Origin: Shinisaurus crocodilurus
Taxonomy: Eukaryota; Chordata; Lepidosauria; Squamata; Shinisauridae
Length of the DNA stretch: 64,000 nucleotides
Direction of reading: 5' to 3'
Assembly: GCA_021292165.1 (NCBI GenBank)
Contig: CM037877.1
Coordinates: 27,354,197-27,418,196, forward strand
In this document: in pieces, positions 58,927 through 64,000 of the stretch
Layout: each line of letters begins with the position of its first letter
How positions within the stretch are numbered: the first letter of the stretch is position 1
The notes under the pieces: generated by a model
The model's database searches: none
Seen by the model: the letters and a program-made list of their open reading frames with translations, nothing else
Told to the model about the DNA's origin: nothing
Position numbers and translations under genes: made by a program

Positions 58927-59164
58927 CAATATTTTTCTTCTTTTTCATGCAATCCAAATATTCCAGCAATCTTTCCAAATTCTCATAATGATCCCAAGTG
59001 CTTGAGTCGCCTTGAGACCTTTCTGAGAAGAGATTAATGTTCAACAACACATCCCTATTCTGTGTACCAGGCTCCACATCTGTGGCTCTTGGAGACAGAA
59101 ACCGATGTCCGCATGGTCCTTGGCCTCCTAACTTTGCTTCCAAGGCTTGCAATACTTTGTGCTG
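58927..59164 (-). other. Exon-like open segment, possible terminal coding exon
   Basis: The minus strand is open for about 76 codons down to a TGA at about 58922, with a protein-like ending (HYENLERLLEYLDCMKKKK). An ag acceptor sits just after an in-frame stop at about 59168, but the tract before it is poor in pyrimidines. I do not recognise the peptide. If real, it would be a last exon, on the same strand as the candidate at 44341-44550. Chance is quite possible. Confidence 0.2.
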
Positions 59165-59826
59165 ACTTCAGATGATGATGCGTCTTTGGCTAATAGAAGC
59201 AACATGTACTATAATGTGATAGAATCACCCATTCGTTCCCTCTCTTTAAAAAAAAGAAGTCTGCAGCTTATAGAAAAGAAACTGGGAACACTGGGTGACA
59301 TAAGGACCTAATGCTGCTGCTACTGAAAAAGAGAGAGAAGAAACAGAGCGAGAACACCAAGTAGAAGATCCAGTTGCTTCTGAGCCAATTTCTAGTCAGT
59401 AATCAGCTTGTCATTTCTCCCAGAGTTCAAAACAGTTGCTGTGCATGCACTTGTGCTAATTAATGTAAGCATCTACACATTTTCACTTGCTCATTGCCTA
59501 GACTTACAGGCTTATCATAAAACAAATATTCCAGATTGTGGCAAAACAAAAACCCACAGGGAGGTTTCCTGAAGTTGCCAGCTGGCATTTGCATAAGATT
59601 TTTTTTTAAACCCTAACAGAGATGAGATGCATTTGTGCATTGTATTCAGTCCTGCAGACAAACTCACCATGAGCTAAGCAAGCCTGTATGACAGCAATAG
59701 TCCTAGGATTGCCAATCCTTGACACCAATTATTCTTGGGCCAGGACAGGGCCAGGAAGCAGAACTGAGCAGTTTCAGGTGGGTCCAGAAGTGGAGTTCCA
59801 CATAAAAGCTGTTAAGGTATATATAG

Positions 59827-60163
59827 CAGGGGTGTTGAACCTCAGGCCTGAGGTCCAAATCTGGCCCTCCAGGCTTCCCCAGATGGCCACGCCCCCTTCC
59901 CCTGGCCCTTCCCCTTTGCCCCAACCGCCAGTCCTTTGGAGGTTTCCTGGCTTTTGCATGTTCCTCCCTCCCCCATTCTAAAATATTGAAATGCCTCTCC
60001 TAAGGCTTGGTTAATTGACAGGAAGAACTTTAAGCTAAAATATGCTGATATTTTTGGGCCCACCCCTTTTGCCTTCAGCCCCGCTCACCGCTAGAATGCA
60101 GCCCCCGAGAGCTTCTCCAAAATTGAATTTGGCCCTCAGAATGAAAGAGGTTTGATACTCCTG
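59827..60163. mobile_element. hAT MITE (caggggtgttgaacc family), 337 bp
   Basis: Ends caggggtgttgaacc and gtttgatactcctg. Flanks gtatatag and atatacag are a weak 8-bp duplication. Internal order as in 22286-22634. Confidence 0.78.
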
Positions 60164-60657
60164 ATATACAGTATAGCTTATGGCGGAACTTGCACCTTCG
60201 CTGGGCAATCCCACCTATAGGATTTCTTATTTTTCTTTCACCAATGCTTATATTTCAAGGAACTCCCTGCCACTAAAACTCAGAATTTCACCAGCTGACC
60301 CTTTTCCACAGTCACTAAAATGTCCTAATAGCTTGGTATAAGATGCTTAGGCATGAGGCACCACCACTAGAGACAACATGAACTATTAAATAATTTGATT
60401 TACTAAAGGGATATTTTGTACATTAAGGGAATACTACTATTTACTTTGGGGTTTTCAAAAGAATGCTTGCTAACATTTCTGGACTCAAGATACACAGTTG
60501 CTAATACAAGCCTCTTAATGACTTCATTTACCTCAGGTCAAATTCCCTAAACCTCCGTCTCAGCCAAATACACTCACAACCAGGTCCAGCTGTTGAGTAC
60601 AGTCTTCCTCTGACACCAAAGCTCCTCCTGTTGTAATACTGGCTGTTTGGACCATTT

Positions 60658-61268
60658 ATCATAGAATCATAGAATCATAGAAAAGTAGAGTTGGAAGGGG
60701 CCTACAAGGCCATCGAGTCCAACCCCCTGCTCAATGCAGGAATCTAGGTCAAAGCATCTCTGACAGATGTCTGTCCAGCTGCACCTTGAATGCCTCCAGA
60801 GTGGGAGAGCCCACCACCTCCCTAGGTAGTTGATTCCATTGTCTTATTGCTCTGACAGTCAGGAAATTTTTCCTGATGTTTAGGTGGAATCTAGGTTCCT
60901 GTAACTTGAGCCCATTATTCCGTGTCCTGCAAACTGGGATGACCGAGAAGAGATCTTTGCCCTCCTCTGTGTGACATCCCTTCAAATACTGGAAGAGTGC
61001 GATCATATCTCCCCTCAGTCTCCTCTTCTGAAGGCTAAACATGCCCAGTTCTTTCAGTCTCTCCTCATAGGGCCTTGTTTCCAGTCCCTTTATCATCCTT
61101 GTTGCCCTCCTCTGAACCCTCTCCAGTTTGTCTATGTCCTTCTTAAAGTAAGGTGCCCAGAACTGGACGCAGTACTCAAGATGAGGCCTAACCAGTGCCG
61201 AGTAAAGGGGAATTATCACTTCCCGCGATTTGGAAGCTATACTTCTATTAATACAGCCCAAAATTGCA
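60658..61268 (-). mobile_element. CR1 LINE, 3' portion with 170-codon ORF2 end
   Basis: The minus strand keeps an uninterrupted 170-codon C-terminus of a CR1 ORF2: [62 protein letters not shown], then [14 protein letters not shown] and a stop. The 3' end carries the CR1 hallmark (gattctat)n, seen here as atagaatcatagaatcatag at 60660-60685. It is 5'-truncated at an L1-like element. The open frame suggests a fairly young copy. Confidence 0.9.
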
Positions 61269-61283
61269 AATATCTGGGAATAT

Positions 61284-61790
61284 TTTTTTTAATTTATTTG
61301 AATTTTAACATATACAGAACAACCAAACATCAAACAAAACATCCAATCCATTACAGAAACTGTATTAGACCAGAACAAAGTAAATCCCCCCCCCCGCCCC
61401 AATCAAAATTTCAAAGGAACAGGTCTGGCTGGGCGCCTTTTCCGGAGTCTTTTTTGTCCATAAAGTAGTCATCTTTGTAATAGGTGGGTACCTGTGAGCT
61501 TATTGCATCCAAATGTACTGGAAGGCTTGAGGTATTCCTGTTGTAGATGTTCTGTATGAGAATTGGACAAAAGGCCACCATTCTGCTTCAAAAGAGTTTG
61601 TTTTCTCCCCCCCCCCCCGCAGTTCTCAGTTTTTGAGTTAATTTTTCAATTAATGCAATTTCCCATACCACATTTATCTGGGATTTTACTGCCTGCTTGT
61701 GTAACCTTCTTCTGTAAGATCTTAGGGCATCCTCCTGGCATAACACAGCCACCTGCTCCCTACTTCTGTGCTTCACCAGTCATGTGTGGT
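61284..61790 (-). mobile_element. L1-like LINE 3' end
   Basis: The reversed A/T tail tttttttaatttatttgaat opens it. The minus strand keeps WEIALIEKLTQKLR, matching 42214-42408. Boundaries are approximate. Confidence 0.5.
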
Positions 61791-62615
61791 TATCACAGAG
61801 AGTAGGAATAGCTTAATATTCAGGCCTTAGCTATCCCTACCTTCTCCTTCTTAGCCTTTTCCTAGTCCTTCTATTACATAATGCACGCACGCACACACAC
61901 TTTCTCCCTCCCTCCCTGACTGACCACCCACTGACTAACTGAATCCTTAACTCTCAACTCCTTAACTGTCATTTCCTGATGGCTCTTTTCCACCTAGCTA
62001 GAATCCCCAGCCAATCAGAGTCTGGTGTTTCCCAGACAAATCAAAACTAAATGTACCTGATCAAGGCACCATCTAAAAATATTAAAAGCTATTGTCTTTC
62101 TCCCACACTTTAAAAATGGTCACCAAGCAGTACTCCTATGTAGGCCTTTGACAGTAACAAATTTATGTCTCAGGCCTACATAGATTATAGCATCTCAGAG
62201 GCACCCAAACATTTCAGTAGATCAACAATAATTTATATACATATCTCTACCCTCTGTCCAAGCTAAACAATTATTTATTTACATAGCATTTCTTCACATA
62301 GCTTTAAGAAAATAAAATCGCTGGGGACAAAAACCCAGCCAGCCTAAATGCAAAAACAAACAAAAAACCTGTCCAAGTGCAGGGTTTTCGGGCTAGTTGA
62401 CAAGCCCTAGTTCCCCCACCATACACCTAGCAGAATGCAGATCCCAAATGTGCAGTACAACATGCTCCTGGATGCCCAGATTGCAACGCTGGCCTGGCAG
62501 GAGGGGTGTCTTTTGGGTGCTGTGAAAGAGAGTAGCCAACTTCCTGCCTCCCTAGACTAGAGGCTGCTTCTGACTGTTAATTAAGTAAATGAGAGAGAGG
62601 AATAAGGTCACCTAC
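61791..62615. other. Upstream DNA without recognisable gene
   Basis: A short (cacg/cac)n run lies at 61882-61900. Otherwise nothing recognisable. Confidence 0.4.
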
Positions 62616-62619
62616 AGGT

Positions 62620-63660
62620 GTATAGATGGGGTTCGCACAACACAACCCATTGTGGGCGACAAGCCACGGTGGATTGTCAAGTCATGCGAACCTGGACTGA
62701 TTGCCGCAGGGTGGCTTGTTTGAGGGTTTGCCCAAACCTGGGTTACAACCCCATCATGGTTACCAGGAACCGGCCAGCGACTTGCTTGGCAGGAGCAGCA
62801 AAAATCCCTTGCTGCTCTTGCCAAACCTGCCCAGGCACCTGCCAGTGCCAGCTGCCCAAGCGGCAATTAGGGATTCCTGGTACTGGCTGGCTGTTCCCTG
62901 CTGTTTTGGCTTTTTTGTCCCTTTAATGCCCCAGTCCTGGAGATTGCAAAAGCCGGCTTGACAGCCAGCTTTTGCAATCTCCAGACACTGACAGTCCCTT
63001 CAAAGTGCCCAAGTGACACATTGGAGGGGCTTTCAGTGGCTAGGAAACATTTTCCCCCCTAAAAAAATCTTTTGCCGCATTTGCACAACTGCGGAGGTGA
63101 CAGTTCCATGAGTGTGGCAACTGAAAGCCCTGGCTGGGTCAAGGTCCTGGTGGGTACCTGCTGTCATAGTACAGCAGGTACCAACCATGGACATTGACCC
63201 AAAGAGGCTCCTAATAGGCTTAAAGACAAGCTGTCAAAGGAAAGGAAAGTGATCTTTGCCTGCAAAAAGAAGGTGGTGGGATTTACAGCACCTCCAATGT
63301 GTCACTTGGGCACTTTAAAGGGACTGTCGTGGCTGGCAAAACAGGGATCACAAAAGCCAGCTGTCAAACTGGCTTTCACGGTTTCTGGGGGGGGGGGGGA
63401 GTTAACGGGACAAAAGAGCCGCAGCGAGCCAAATATGGCTTACAATCATGGCGTGGAGGGGGAGGCAAGTCAGTCCTGCCACAGGGTCCCCTGGGATACC
63501 TGCGGGAGGACCGAGGGGGAAGGAGGGGGAGAGAGGGGGCAAACAACCCACAGTGAGCCCGATCACCTGTCATGTGCACTGTGGGTTGTTCGTACAACAA
63601 CCAACTCACAGTAGCTTATTTCCAGGGTGGGTTAGCGTGACGTGTGAATGCACCCATAGT
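62620..63660. mobile_element. Large foldback element, about 1.04 kb
   Basis: Outer ends ggggttcgcacaacacaacc and gggttagcgtgacgtgtgaa are imperfect inverses. Further in, gtgcccaagtgacacattgg (63007-63026) pairs with ccaatgtgtcacttgggcac (63293-63312). The centre is a perfect ggtacctgctgt/acagcaggtacc hairpin at 63153-63182. A separate hairpin lies at 62939-62984. ORFs on both strands follow the palindrome and are not genes. Superfamily unknown. Confidence 0.7.
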
Positions 63661-63689
63661 GTCCAGATCATGAGACGTAATGGTACCAC

Positions 63690-63790
63690 TCTATTCTGCT
63701 TTTCTCAGACCTCATCTAGAGTACTGTGTCAAGTTCTGGGCATCACAGTTTAAGATGGATATTGACAAACATGATGCCACTTTGCCTGGC
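63690..63790 (+). mobile_element. CR1 LINE fragment (plus strand)
   Basis: One frame reads [20 protein letters not shown], the same RT block as in 60658-61268. About 100 bp only. Confidence 0.7.
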
Positions 63791-63809
63791 CTACTGCCCA
63801 TACTGATTA

Positions 63810-64000
63810 ATTTTTAAAATGTATTTATTTCTAATTTATCAAATGTATATCCCATCCCAACATTTTTCTAGGAGCTCCCTCGGCAACTTTATCCTCACAA
63901 CGACCCTGTGAGGTAGGTTAAGCTGAGAAATAGTGACTGGCTCAAAGTCACTCAGTGAGTTTTATGACTGAGTAGGGATTTGAACCTGGGTCTCCCCAGT
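63810..64000 (-). mobile_element. Sauria-type SINE, cut by window edge
   Basis: aaatgtatatcccatcccaa, tttatcctcacaacgaccct, gtgactggctcaaagtcact and ggatttgaacctgggtctcc. The head lies beyond the right edge. Confidence 0.82.

Noticed and set aside
62612..63753. Overlapping ORFs of 70-121 codons
   Set aside because: They follow the palindromic foldback element and have no protein features.

Overview
The window looks like nuclear DNA from a squamate reptile (lizard or snake). It is intron-rich and full of repeats of the kinds known from squamate genomes: Sauria-type tRNA SINEs, CR1, L2 and L1-like LINE ends, 5S-rRNA-derived SINEs with a CR1-like tail, and many short hAT and TA-target DNA transposons with intact target duplications. 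The assignment to squamates is an inference from this repeat content; no species can be named.

The one gene that can be named is PLPP1 (phospholipid phosphatase 1, formerly PPAP2A/LPP1) on the minus strand. Its CpG-island promoter and first coding exon lie near 38.3 kb. A 155-bp second exon lies at 6.7 kb, across a 31.4-kb first intron, and the rest of the gene runs off the left edge. The second exon resembles the one used in human isoform 2. The two exons join in frame and encode the N-terminus, first membrane segment and start of the first extracellular loop; the catalytic motifs are outside the window.

Layout. 1-6709: intron 2 with hAT MITEs and palindrome-rich foldback repeats. 6710-6864: exon 2. 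6865-38296: intron 1, with two L2/CR1-type LINE groups, Sauria SINEs, several MITEs with target duplications, and a Ty1/copia-type LTR retrotransposon at 23161-28993 (534-bp LTRs, 5-bp TSD, half-tRNA-iMet primer site). That element is itself interrupted by a solo LTR of another family. 38297-38354: exon 1; the CpG island spans about 38055-39000. 39000-64000: upstream intergenic DNA with an L2 LINE carrying most of the RT frame, CR1 and L1 3' ends, a second solo LTR with perfect TSD, a hAT element with subterminal ACTCG arrays, a TA-flanked MITE holding a perfect 42-bp palindrome, and a 1-kb foldback element at the right end. Two exon-like open segments on the minus strand (44341-44550 and about 58927-59164) could belong to an unidentified gene.

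No prokaryotic system, CRISPR array, functional RNA gene or intact transposase or polymerase gene was found. The notable biology is the nested mobile-element archaeology and the possible unannotated exon.
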